Shown here one piece after another: positions 1 through 7,852 of a stretch of DNA of 24,985 nucleotides. Source of the DNA: Eubacterium sp. (GTDB lineage: Bacteria; Bacillota; Clostridia; Oscillospirales; Acutalibacteraceae); the NCBI GenBank assembly GCA_029050995.1, contig JAIDLO010000121.1, forward strand, positions 1 to 24,985. Direction: 5' to 3'. Both the position numbers and the translations under genes were made by a program. Each line of letters opens with the position of its first letter. Position 1 is the stretch's first letter. Below the pieces are notes generated by a model. That model was not told the DNA's origin. It worked only from the letters and a program-made list of their open reading frames with translations, and ran no database searches.

Positions 1-38
1 ATATTTAGAAAACATCAATTTGAAAGGGGCAGATACAT

Positions 39-1529
39 ATGAATATTTTTGAAGCGATTGCGGCATTGGTTCAGTATGCTGAAAATGAAAAATTAATTGA
101 AAAAGAGGATAAGACCTTTGCTGTAAACCGTTTGTTAGAAGCTTTGCAGTTAGACAGCTTTGAGGAAACAGAAATCAAATCTAATTATGAATTAAAGGAT
201 ATTTTAGGTGCAATTCTTGATTACGCCTGCGAAAACGGCTTGTGCGAGAATTCCGTTGTTTATCGTGATTTATTTGATACGAAAATTATGGGGCTTCTTA
301 CGCCTCGCCCGTCAGAGGTTATCCGCGAATTTAAATCAAAATATGCAGAAAGCCCTGAGGCTGCAACAAATTATTATTACTATCTCAGCCGTAAGAGCGA
401 TTACATAAGAGAATACAGAATTAAAAATGATATGAAATGGATTACTCCAACGGAGTACGGCGATATTGATATTACAATCAATCTTTCAAAGCCGGAGAAA
501 GATCCGAAGGCAATTGCTGCGGCATTGAATATGAAGCAGAGTGCGTATCCGAAATGCCAGCTTTGCAAGGAAAACGAGGGCTATGCAGGCAGAGTAAATC
601 ATCCTGCAAGGCAGAATCACCGCATCATTCCGCTTAAAATCAACAATTCCGATTGGTTTTTGCAGTATTCTCCGTATGTTTATTACAATGAGCATTGTAT
701 TGTTTTCAACGGAAACCATACCCCGATGAAGATAGACAAAAGCGTTTTCGGAAAGCTGTTTGATTTCGTTAAGCTTTTCCCGCATTATTTTGTCGGCTCA
801 AACGCAGATTTGCCGATTGTCGGCGGTTCTATCTTAACGCACGAGCATTTCCAGGGCGGTCATTATACCTTTGCTATGGCAAAAGCCCCTATTGAAACCG
901 AGTTCAAATTTGACGGTTATGAGGATGTTGAGGCAGGTATCGTGAAATGGCCGATGTCTGTTATTCGACTTCGTTCAGAAAATACAGAAAGAATTTCCGA
1001 GCTTGCAGACAAGATTTTAACAAAATGGAGAGCGTATACAGACGAGGACGCTTTTATCTTTGCTGAAACAGACGGAACACCGCATAATACAATTACGCCA
1101 ATTGCCCGTTACAAGGATAACGCGTATGAGCTTGACCTTGTGCTCCGCAATAATATTACAACAGAGGAATGTCCGCTCGGCTTCTATCATCCGCATCCCG
1201 AATATCATCACATCAAGAAAGAAAATATTGGTCTTATTGAGGTTATGGGCCTTGCCGTTCTTCCTGCCCGTCTTAAAGAGGAAATGGAAATTCTCAAAAA
1301 TGCGCTTGTAAACGGACTTGATATTTCAGCTGATGAACGCATTGAAAAGCATAAGGAATGGGCAGATATGCTCAAAGCAAAATATGAAATTACGGATGAT
1401 AATTGTATGGATATTCTTAAAAAGGAAATCGGCATTATCTTTACGGCAATTTTAGAGCAGTGCGGCGTGTTTGAAAGAACAGAAGAGGGCAAAGCACAGT
1501 TTATTAAATTTATGAAAGCCGTTCAATAA
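39..1529 (+). CDS. galT: UDP-glucose--hexose-1-phosphate uridylyltransferase, class II
   Basis: Leloir-pathway enzyme that swaps UMP between UDP-glucose and galactose-1-phosphate, giving UDP-galactose and glucose-1-phosphate in the cytoplasm. At 496 residues it has the length of the Firmicutes class II GalT family, which is longer than the E. coli type. The clearest landmark is the active-site stretch around residues 264-275 (GGSILTHEHFQGG), with H268 and H270 flanking E269; this motif is typical of class II GalT. The ATG at 39 follows an AAAGGGG ribosome site at 23-29 with good spacing, so the start is well supported. No galK or galE is visible downstream; upstream lies outside the window. 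A strong terminator follows the stop. The protein looks complete, with no frameshift. Confidence 0.95.
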   Translation: MNIFEAIAALVQYAENEKLIEKEDKTFAVNRLLEALQLDSFEETEIKSNYELKDILGAILDYACENGLCENSVVYRDLFDTKIMGLLTPRPSEVIREFKSKYAESPEAATNYYYYLSRKSDYIREYRIKNDMKWITPTEYGDIDITINLSKPEKDPKAIAAALNMKQSAYPKCQLCKENEGYAGRVNHPARQNHRIIPLKINNSDWFLQYSPYVYYNEHCIVFNGNHTPMKIDKSVFGKLFDFVKLFPHYFVGSNADLPIVGGSILTHEHFQGGHYTFAMAKAPIETEFKFDGYEDVEAGIVKWPMSVIRLRSENTERISELADKILTKWRAYTDEDAFIFAETDGTPHNTITPIARYKDNAYELDLVLRNNITTEECPLGFYHPHPEYHHIKKENIGLIEVMGLAVLPARLKEEMEILKNALVNGLDISADERIEKHKEWADMLKAKYEITDDNCMDILKKEIGIIFTAILEQCGVFERTEEGKAQFIKFMKAVQ

Positions 1530-1541
1530 ATCAGTAAATAA

Positions 1542-1570
1542 AAAAAGCAGACATTTATTGTCTGCTTTTT
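1542..1570. terminator. Bidirectional intrinsic terminator between galT and the RAYT gene
   Basis: A 12-bp perfect stem (1542-1553 with 1559-1570, GCAGACA core) has a 5-base loop, an A-tract on the left and a T-tract on the right. It can therefore end galT on the plus strand and the RAYT gene (stop at 1573-1575) on the minus strand. Confidence 0.9.
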
Positions 1571-1572
1571 TA

Positions 1573-2058
1573 CTATTTCTTGTACAGTTCATCCTCCAGC
1601 CATTTTGACGGATTGTTTTCAATATATTGCTGTTTTATAAAATAATCTTCTTCATTACGAATGATATGGTCGTAATAAAGCTTTTGCCAGATGGATTTGC
1701 CAAGCTGCTTTGTTACATATCCTTTGAATTGCTGAATAATACGGGATATCGTAGGGGCGAGCATTGCTCGTCCGTCTGTATTTTCAATTCGAATAATCAA
1801 ATGAATATGATTCGGCATAATAACATAATGATCAACAAAAATGTTTTTATAATGCTCTTCTATCCCATTTATACCCTTTTCCACAGTAATACCAATATCC
1901 GTTAATTGTATTTCGCTCGGACGAGCAATGCTCGCCCCTACGATAACATTGGATAATATACACCTGTGTTCTTTTGTACATATTGTTATGAAATATAAGC
2001 CGTTTTGACTATAATCATAATTCTTTAATCTGTTTGGCTTTCTCTTCTGTAAATCCAT
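1573..2058 (-). CDS. REP-associated tyrosine transposase (RAYT, Y1/HUH family)
   Basis: 161-residue IS200-like Y1 transposase of the RAYT group, single-copy domesticated relatives of TnpA that act on REP palindromes. The N-terminal KNYDYSQNGLYFITICT strand is typical. The HUH metal-binding pair is H84-I85-H86 in VIMPNHIHLII, and Y114 (FKGYVTKQ helix) is the likely nucleophile by comparison with E. coli TnpA-REP. The C-terminal YIENNP segment is also family-typical. Two identical 28-bp REP elements in inverted orientation lie inside the reading frame. They encode about residues 38-47 (VIVGASIARP) and 95-104 (DGRAMLAPTI). Both are read without stop or frameshift, so the gene appears intact. The ATG at 2058 has no clear Shine-Dalgarno sequence. 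Which REP copies it acts on is inferred, not shown. Confidence 0.88.
   Translation of the reverse strand: MDLQKRKPNRLKNYDYSQNGLYFITICTKEHRCILSNVIVGASIARPSEIQLTDIGITVEKGINGIEEHYKNIFVDHYVIMPNHIHLIIRIENTDGRAMLAPTISRIIQQFKGYVTKQLGKSIWQKLYYDHIIRNEEDYFIKQQYIENNPSKWLEDELYKK
1747..1774 (-). repeat. REP element (family A) inside the RAYT gene, copy 1
   Basis: 28-bp element with a GTAG tetranucleotide (1751-1754 on the plus strand), a G run, then a hairpin with stem CGAGCA/TGCTCG around one central base. The stem extends past a mismatch to GG/CC, as in classical REPs. It is an exact inverted copy of 1918-1945 and of 16353-16380. The identity stops exactly at both edges, which defines the 28-bp boundary. 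It is translated here as part of the transposase. Confidence 0.85.
1918..1945 (+). repeat. REP element (family A) inside the RAYT gene, copy 2
   Basis: Identical over 28 bp to 16353-16380 and to the reverse complement of 1747-1774. It carries CTAC, the complement of the GTAG REP head, at 1938-1941. The two copies in the transposase gene are head-out inverted repeats separated by 143 bp. Both start at the third position of a codon in the transposase frame, although they are read in opposite directions. Confidence 0.85.
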
Positions 2059-2077
2059 AATTCGTTTATAATTGATT

Positions 2078-2536
2078 TTATACCATTACCTTAAAAACAA
2101 TTTTGCGGACATTTACATCCTTTTCTGCACTGAGTCCGGGAAGATGTGCATCTTCGGGATAGAGCAAAAGAAATGTGCCTTTCGTAAGCGTGAAATCAAA
2201 AAGGGGTGTGCCTTCATAAAAAGCAATATCCTGCCCTTTGGAATACTTTTCCGCAACAAGCTCAACGGAACCCAGCCTTGCCCAGCGTATTCTTTCAATT
2301 CCGCTTACGATATACTGAACATCAATATATTTCTTATGCGCCTCAAACATCATTTCCGGTGTCTGAGGCTTTGTTCTGTACGAACTGATTGTTGCAAAAA
2401 CCCGGTCGCCGTCTATTTTGTAAGTGCCGTCCGCTTTGCCGTTTTCGTTAAAATCCTTCATAAAATCGGCAACCTTTTCAAGGAGCGGCAAATCCTCAAA
2501 ATAATCGGAAATATTTTCCATTTTATCAAAAATCAT
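2078..2536 (-). CDS. YhcH/YjgK/YiaL (NanQ-type) cupin-fold protein
   Basis: 152-residue protein of the YhcH/YjgK/YiaL family (DUF386). Members include E. coli NanQ, proposed as a sialic-acid anomerase, and EbgC, the small beta-galactosidase subunit. Family motifs are FEAHKKYIDVQY at 64-75 and LYPEDAHLPG at 125-134. H67, D72, E128 and H131 are the likely metal or substrate residues. The ATG at 2534-2536 lies two bases after the stop of the FtsX permease gene, so it is the last gene of that minus-strand operon. A sugar-related role is suggested by the family; the ABC-permease context gives no substrate. The protein is full length. The specific substrate is unknown. Confidence 0.85.
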   Translation of the reverse strand: MIFDKMENISDYFEDLPLLEKVADFMKDFNENGKADGTYKIDGDRVFATISSYRTKPQTPEMMFEAHKKYIDVQYIVSGIERIRWARLGSVELVAEKYSKGQDIAFYEGTPLFDFTLTKGTFLLLYPEDAHLPGLSAEKDVNVRKIVFKVMV

Positions 2537-2538
2537 TT

Positions 2539-5070
2539 TTATTCAACTGCCTTTAAGGATTCTGCCATTGGTATTCTGTCTATTCTGCCCTTCATAAATT
2601 GATTTACGAGCGTTGCAAAGAATACTGTACAGATCATTGCAACAACGAAGCTTAATGGTTTAATAGAAAGATCAAATGTGATTCTGTCTATCACAATCAT
2701 TTTCATAACCGTTGAATGAAACAGTATGCCGAGCGGAATACCGATAATGCTTGAAATAATGGAAAGCACAAGGTTTTCGCGAAGCACATAGCTGTTTTGC
2801 TCCTTTGGATAGAAGCCAAGCACCTGAACGGTTGCAATTTCTCGTCTGCGTTCTGCAATATTGATATTTGTTAAATTAAAGATAACAACAAATTCAAGAA
2901 CACCGGCAAAGGCTACAATCAGCCAGATAATATAGTTCAGACTGTTCAATGCAATGTCTACCGAATTTCTTGTTTCGCTTAACTGCTTAACGGCTGTAAC
3001 ACCGGAGAAATCCATAAGCTTTTCAGCCAGCTTTTCGCTGTCTGCGTTTGTGTGGAACAAAACAGTGTTTTCCTCTCGGTTTGCAAAGCCGAAATCAGCA
3101 GTTGTAACAACAACATTCTCAACGTAGTTATCGAAAATTCCGCAAATGGTTGCATCAATATATGCATTTTCGCTGTTTACAATTCGGATTGTGTCATAAA
3201 CAGAAACGCCAAGCTTGTTTGCGATTCCTCGGCTGATGATAACAGGCTGCATTTCCCAGCTGTTCATTTGCAGAGATATTTCCTTTTTCCCGTCTTTAAA
3301 GCTCCAATAATCGGAAAGCTTGTTCATCATATCCGCATTGGAAGTATCAAAGCTGTAGTAATTTATAGCTCTCATAGTTGTGTTGCTGTCATTTCGAACC
3401 TCAACACGAAGCTCCTGGCAGGTAATGTAATCCTCAATCTCAGAAGCAGATGTAATATTTTTAAGCGCTTCCTCGTTGCTGTAGGTTGCTTCCATTTGAT
3501 ATTTCTGTACTGTATCATATTGAAGAGAAGCAATGCCAACCATAGAATCCCTTACGCCGAAAGCAGTAAGCACTAAGCCTGCACAGCAGCTTACGCCAAT
3601 CAGCATCATAAACAGCCTTTTTTTGTAGCGGAACATATTTCTGAGTGTGGCTTTTTTCAGGAAAGAAAGTCTGTTCCAGAACAGCTTGAATTTTTCAAGG
3701 AAAATTCTTTTTCCGCTTGCAGCAGGCAATGGTCTGATTAAAACAGCAGGGTTGCTGTATAATTCTCTGAAGCAGGAGAAAAGCGAGCTTCCGAGAATTC
3801 CGATAATGGCAACACCAAGCGTGCCGAGTGCCAGCTTTATGCTGAAAACATATTTTATCGGTGCAAAATCATAAAGTGACCCATATGCAAACCAGAAGAC
3901 TTTGGGGATACCGACAGTTCCGCCGAAGAAGCCGATTGCCCAGCCGATTACAGTTGCAATGCCCGAATAAAGCAGATATTTTCCCGTTATTGTGCCGTTG
4001 CCGCAGCCGGTTGCTTTCAGCACACCAACCTGTGTTCGTTCCTCGTCAATCATTCTTGTCATTGTTGTAATGCAAACAAGCATTGCAATAATAATGAAGA
4101 AAATCGGAAGAATGTTTGCAATTCCGCTTGCAATGGAAGTGTCGCTCTCAAAGCTTAAATAACCTAAGTTTTCTTCTCTTGTTAAAATATAGGTTTTTGT
4201 ATCGCTGAATTCCTCTTGATTCATAAGCTCTTGCTGAAGAGAATCAGCGTCAAAATCAACTCCGTATAAGGAATAGAGCAAAGCCAAGCTGTCTAAATCT
4301 TCCTTGCTTATGCCCATTAAATCATAAGCTCGGTTTTCCAATGCTGTCTGGAAGGTTTCCGAAATCTGATTTCTGCTGTTGTTTATAATAGATTTGTATT
4401 CACTGCTGTAGGCAGGTGCGGTGTTTTTTAATGTCAAATAAAGCTCTGTAAAATATTCGCCTGTAAAGTTTTCCGGCTGAATGTAAACAAAGCCCGTCAG
4501 CGAGCCGCTGCCGATATTTGCCGTTCCTCGGTTATTGCCAAGATAAAGAGGGGAGCTGACTGTGCCTGTAATTTTATAGCTCTTTGTTTCAACAGCCTTA
4601 AAAATATCCTCGGTGTTTTCATCTGAAAGTGTAATGGTTTTTCCGATAACGCTTTCATCAAAAACTCTTGCATCAACAACGCATTCGTTTTTTTCAGACG
4701 GCAATTTACCTGCAACCAGATTCGGCATATTAATACGATTCGGCATAGCAATAAGCTTGTACGCCGCTGTTTTTTCATTAAATTGAAGTAAAGCATCTGC
4801 GCTTTTTCCGCCCTCTGCTCGGTTTACGATACTATCGCTCTGAAAGGTTTCAACATCCTTATCCGTAAATCCAATCGTTGAAAGCAGCTTGAAATCAAAA
4901 AGATTCTGACTGCTGAGATATTCATCGCAGGTTTGCGCCATTGCGGTTTTTGTTATTTTAAGTCCTGAAAAGAATCCAACGCTGAGCGCAACAATAAGAA
5001 GAATAGCAAGAAATCTGCCGAAAGAGGATTTGATGCTTCGATTTGTTAGTTTGAAAACTGAAAAATTCAT
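2539..5070 (-). CDS. FtsX-family ABC transporter permease
   Basis: Large permease of about 843 residues with two FtsX domains. There is a membrane segment near the N-terminus (FGRFLAILLIVALSVG) and a long extracytoplasmic region. A first FtsX core of several membrane segments carries the TRMIDEERTQVGVLKATG coupling motif. A second extracytoplasmic region follows, then a C-terminal FtsX core carrying NIAERRREIATVQVLGFYP. The architecture matches single-polypeptide permeases of the MacB/LolE/BceB-like class involved in peptide or lipoprotein efflux or envelope stress. It pairs with the ATPase immediately upstream. Start choice: GTG 5082 and ATG 5076 are in frame, and ATG 5076 overlaps the ATPase stop. 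ATG 5070 is preferred because GGTGAT (5081-5076) lies at correct spacing. No membrane-fusion partner is present. The substrate cannot be read from the sequence. Confidence 0.88.
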   Translation of the reverse strand: MNFSVFKLTNRSIKSSFGRFLAILLIVALSVGFFSGLKITKTAMAQTCDEYLSSQNLFDFKLLSTIGFTDKDVETFQSDSIVNRAEGGKSADALLQFNEKTAAYKLIAMPNRINMPNLVAGKLPSEKNECVVDARVFDESVIGKTITLSDENTEDIFKAVETKSYKITGTVSSPLYLGNNRGTANIGSGSLTGFVYIQPENFTGEYFTELYLTLKNTAPAYSSEYKSIINNSRNQISETFQTALENRAYDLMGISKEDLDSLALLYSLYGVDFDADSLQQELMNQEEFSDTKTYILTREENLGYLSFESDTSIASGIANILPIFFIIIAMLVCITTMTRMIDEERTQVGVLKATGCGNGTITGKYLLYSGIATVIGWAIGFFGGTVGIPKVFWFAYGSLYDFAPIKYVFSIKLALGTLGVAIIGILGSSLFSCFRELYSNPAVLIRPLPAASGKRIFLEKFKLFWNRLSFLKKATLRNMFRYKKRLFMMLIGVSCCAGLVLTAFGVRDSMVGIASLQYDTVQKYQMEATYSNEEALKNITSASEIEDYITCQELRVEVRNDSNTTMRAINYYSFDTSNADMMNKLSDYWSFKDGKKEISLQMNSWEMQPVIISRGIANKLGVSVYDTIRIVNSENAYIDATICGIFDNYVENVVVTTADFGFANREENTVLFHTNADSEKLAEKLMDFSGVTAVKQLSETRNSVDIALNSLNYIIWLIVAFAGVLEFVVIFNLTNINIAERRREIATVQVLGFYPKEQNSYVLRENLVLSIISSIIGIPLGILFHSTVMKMIVIDRITFDLSIKPLSFVVAMICTVFFATLVNQFMKGRIDRIPMAESLKAVE

Positions 5071-5075
5071 CGGCA

Positions 5076-5786
5076 TCACCACTCTATTTCTTCAATAGGA
5101 ATATATTTGCTGTTTTTCTTATTGGATACAATTTTACCGCTCTTTATGCGGATAATTCTGTCTGCCATTGGGGCAATAGCCTGGTTGTGGGTAATGATAA
5201 CAACGGTTGTTCCCTGCTTTCTGCTTAAATCATAAAGCATTTTAAGCACGGCTTTTCCCGTTACATAATCAAGTGCACCCGTAGGCTCATCGCATAAAAG
5301 CATTTTCGGATTTTTGGCAAGTGCTCTAGCAATCGCAACTCTCTGCTGCTCACCACCGGAAAGTTCGGCAGGGAACTTGTCTGCATGTGCGGAAAGCTCA
5401 ACCATTTCAAGTGCTTTCTTTGCAGGAACAGGATCCTTGCAAAGCTGTGCTGCAATTTCAACATTTTCAAGTGCCGTAAGGTTTGGAATTAAATTATAGA
5501 ACTGAAAAACAAAGCCAACATTGAAGCGGCGGTATTCGATAAGCTCTTTTTTCTTGAGCGAGGAAACATCTATTCCGTTGAATTTGATTTTTCCGCCGGA
5601 AACAGTATCCATTCCGCCAAGAAGATTAAGAAGCGTTGTTTTACCTGCACCGGATTCACCAAGGATAACGCAGAATTCGCCTTTGTTTATATCAAAGCTT
5701 GCATCTGAAAGTGCATAGGTTTTTGCGCTCCCGCTTCCGTAGGACTTTGATACGCCCTGAAATTGTATATAAGATTTAGAAGCCAT
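5076..5786 (-). CDS. ABC transporter ATP-binding protein (MacB/LolD type)
   Basis: 236-residue nucleotide-binding subunit. Walker A is GESGAGKTT at residues 43-51, followed by the Q-loop (FQFYNLIPNLTALENV). The signature is LSGGEQQRVAIARAL, Walker B is LLCDEPTGALD, and the switch histidine is in VVIITHN. The DEPTGALD form and the FYNLIP Q-loop are typical of the MacB/LolD/BceA class that drives FtsX-type permeases. The ATG at 5786 is preceded by TAGGAGGAAG. Its stop overlaps the region where the permease starts, so the two are translationally coupled. No convincing promoter is visible in the 56 bases up to the upstream gene, so transcription may depend on read-through of the terminator there. 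Confidence 0.93.
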   Translation of the reverse strand: MASKSYIQFQGVSKSYGSGSAKTYALSDASFDINKGEFCVILGESGAGKTTLLNLLGGMDTVSGGKIKFNGIDVSSLKKKELIEYRRFNVGFVFQFYNLIPNLTALENVEIAAQLCKDPVPAKKALEMVELSAHADKFPAELSGGEQQRVAIARALAKNPKMLLCDEPTGALDYVTGKAVLKMLYDLSRKQGTTVVIITHNQAIAPMADRIIRIKSGKIVSNKKNSKYIPIEEIEW

Positions 5787-5814
5787 AATTTATACTTCCT
5801 CCTACTTTGGAATT

Positions 5815-5839
5815 AAAAGGGCAGAAAGCCTGCCCTTTT
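5815..5839 (-). terminator. Intrinsic terminator between the 5843-7684 gene and the ABC operon
   Basis: 10-bp perfect stem (5815-5824 with 5830-5839, GGGCAG core) with a 5-base loop. Read on the minus strand it starts three bases after the stop of the upstream gene and ends in only four Ts, so it may be leaky and let the ABC genes be expressed at a lower level. Confidence 0.75.
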
Positions 5840-5842
5840 TTC

Positions 5843-7684
5843 TTATTTTGCTACTTTAGTAGCCTCAATAAATACGCCGTTTGATTTCTTGCCGAGTGTA
5901 ACCGTTACAGTGTCGCCTGTATTTACAAGAAGAACATCCATACAGTCTGCAACGGAAATATAATAATACTTTCCGCCGATTTCAAGATAATAAACAGTGT
6001 TTCCGTTATTTACGGATGTTTTGATGGATGAAACCTTGCCTTTAACGGTGTTTCCGTTTTCTGTTGGCTTTGCTTCATTCTTATTATCTGCCTGCGGTTT
6101 TTCTTCATCAACAATATAATCATCAAGATCAACATCATTTCCGATCTTGCCTTTGTCCTGAAGAGAAATAATGTAGTTCTCTACTGCTGCGTTAAGCGCC
6201 TGTGCGTCACTCTTGTTTGTGTTGTCTAAAAGACCTGTACCAACAAGTGTTTTATCATCAAGGTTAACAAGTGCATAGCCCTTAACTGTATTACTGCTGC
6301 CGTAAAGGCTCATAAAGTAGGTTGGTTCGCCCTCAATGTCAAGAAGAATCGGGAATACAGCCTTGTAGCCGTAGTTCTGAACAGCATCCTGTGCGGAACG
6401 CTGTGCAGCATTTTCCATAGCACCGCCGTTCTGATAATATCTTGTTTCCTTTGTTCTCTGGTTGCAGAGAATGAAACCGAAGTTTGAAGAGTCTGATTCA
6501 GAAGAGGTTACACCTGTGTAAATCCAAACATCATCATTCAGTGCAAGGCTGCCCCAGCCCTCTGATGCAAGGTTAACATCATTCTGGAAAATGATTGAGT
6601 TCCAGAAACCGTTCTGAAGCTTTCCGTAATAGTTGTACTGCTCAAGAAGAAGTGTATCTCTGTAAACAACATCTATCCACTGAAGCTCTGCATTGCTTTT
6701 GACATCTTCAATGCTGTAGTATTGGCTGTCGCCTGTAAGTGCATCTGTTATAACAGCGCCCTTAACATCTGTTCCGCCGAATAAGCCGATTGTTTTATCA
6801 AGTACAGGGGTAATCCAATAAGGTCTGCCCTCATCATTGATTTCAAAATTCGGTGTGTCTAAAATAGCGGTTGGATATTGGAAACGAATGTGGCGGTAAA
6901 GCTGTTCGTTAAACCATTCTGTTGGGCTGTATTTCATACCCTCGCCGAATTTTTCTTTGCAGTTTACAACGGAAACCTTCTGTGTAACAAGGTCAATAAT
7001 CATATAAGCAGGCAAACCCTCTTTTGTGTTGTTGAACCATTTGAAGGCATCTGCGTATTCAAGGTATGCTACTCTTACGGGGTTTCCCTTGTAGTTAATC
7101 ATTGTTGTTGTGTTTGAAACAACATACTGGCTCTTGTATTCTGCAAGTGAACCAAGCTGCTGGTCTGCAAGTGTCAATGCTCTGTCCTGGTCAATACGAG
7201 GTACGCTGTCATAGCTGATTGATTTGAAATCCTCGCTGAATTTGCTGTCTGTAACCGGCATAAGTCTGCTGTATGCGCCTGCACGGAAAACTGTTGCGCC
7301 GATCACGGAGCCGACAACCATAATCAAAACAAGTACAGCTATGATTGCAACAGGATATTTCGTTTTTGATTTAACATATGCCTTGCGTTCAATTAATTTG
7401 TTTGCACGGCATGCAAATGAAAATGCTGCCATAAAGATTACGATTAATGTAATGATAAAAATATACATCTGCGAATCTTTAAAGTTCATAGCAGGAAGCA
7501 TATTGTAATAAACAATGCCGCCTGCAATAATTGTTGCAAGGAGGGAAAGAAGAAGTCGGAGTAATAACTTTTTGGGCTTAACGATAGCTTGTACCTCGTC
7601 CGGTTTCGCCCATCCGAACTTTTCTTTGAAACCTTTTATAACTTCATCTGCATTATAATCCATATTTGGAATCTGTTCGCTCAT
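5843..7684 (-). CDS. Large membrane protein of unknown function
   Basis: 613 residues from the ATG at 7684, which follows TGGAGAGA at good spacing; an in-frame extension to 7726 is not supported. The N-terminal 40 residues are soluble (contains KFGWAKPDEV). Two close membrane segments then appear (LLLRLLLSLLATIIAGGIVYY and MYIFIITLIVIFMAAFSFA), followed by a third (YPVAIIAVLVLIMVVGSVIGATVF). About 450 residues of probably extracytoplasmic sequence follow, rich in beta-strand and aromatic residues (for example RPYWITPVLDKTIGLFGGTDVKGAVITD, written here only as a landmark split at G/T). The C-terminal 70 residues after a Glu/Lys/Asn-rich linker look like a small OB-like beta-barrel (VKGKVSSIKTSVNNG, then VNTGDTVTVTLG). 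I recognise the type from Clostridia genomes but know no function. It has its own promoter and a terminator. Confidence 0.8.
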   Translation of the reverse strand: MSEQIPNMDYNADEVIKGFKEKFGWAKPDEVQAIVKPKKLLLRLLLSLLATIIAGGIVYYNMLPAMNFKDSQMYIFIITLIVIFMAAFSFACRANKLIERKAYVKSKTKYPVAIIAVLVLIMVVGSVIGATVFRAGAYSRLMPVTDSKFSEDFKSISYDSVPRIDQDRALTLADQQLGSLAEYKSQYVVSNTTTMINYKGNPVRVAYLEYADAFKWFNNTKEGLPAYMIIDLVTQKVSVVNCKEKFGEGMKYSPTEWFNEQLYRHIRFQYPTAILDTPNFEINDEGRPYWITPVLDKTIGLFGGTDVKGAVITDALTGDSQYYSIEDVKSNAELQWIDVVYRDTLLLEQYNYYGKLQNGFWNSIIFQNDVNLASEGWGSLALNDDVWIYTGVTSSESDSSNFGFILCNQRTKETRYYQNGGAMENAAQRSAQDAVQNYGYKAVFPILLDIEGEPTYFMSLYGSSNTVKGYALVNLDDKTLVGTGLLDNTNKSDAQALNAAVENYIISLQDKGKIGNDVDLDDYIVDEEKPQADNKNEAKPTENGNTVKGKVSSIKTSVNNGNTVYYLEIGGKYYYISVADCMDVLLVNTGDTVTVTLGKKSNGVFIEATKVAK

Positions 7685-7716
7685 ATTTTCTCTCCAATCA
7701 AAATAATAGTATTTTA

Positions 7717-7745
7717 ATAATAGCATATTATAATATTTTAATCAA
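7717..7745 (-). promoter_or_regulatory. Sigma-A-type promoter for the 5843-7684 gene
   Basis: On the minus strand TTGATT (7745-7740) and TATTAT (7722-7717) are separated by exactly 17 bases of AT-rich sequence. The predicted transcript would start about 25 bases before the ATG at 7684. Confidence 0.65.
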
Positions 7746-7776
7746 TAATGAATATGTAAACAATGTAAATTTATAG

Positions 7777-7805
7777 TTGTTATTTTCATTTTTATATGCT
7801 ACAAT
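7777..7805 (+). promoter_or_regulatory. Sigma-A-type promoter for the zinc-ribbon operon
   Basis: TTGTTA (7777-7782) and TACAAT (7800-7805) have a 17-base spacer and lie 47 bases before the ATG at 7853. It points away from the minus-strand promoter at 7717-7745. Confidence 0.7.
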
Positions 7806-7852
7806 ACGGGTAGTTTCATATTTCAATACATGATAAAGGAGGAATTTATCCT

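Noticed and set aside
1747..1945. Possible insertion sequence with 28-bp terminal inverted repeats
   Set aside because: The inverted copies lie inside one uninterrupted transposase frame and match an isolated REP elsewhere. The 143 bases between them encode only the middle of the RAYT, so they are not ends of an element carrying its own gene.
2072..2602. 176-residue plus-strand open frame
   Set aside because: It lies opposite YhcH and the end of the permease gene, has no ribosome site and no recognisable motif, and reads as an antisense shadow.
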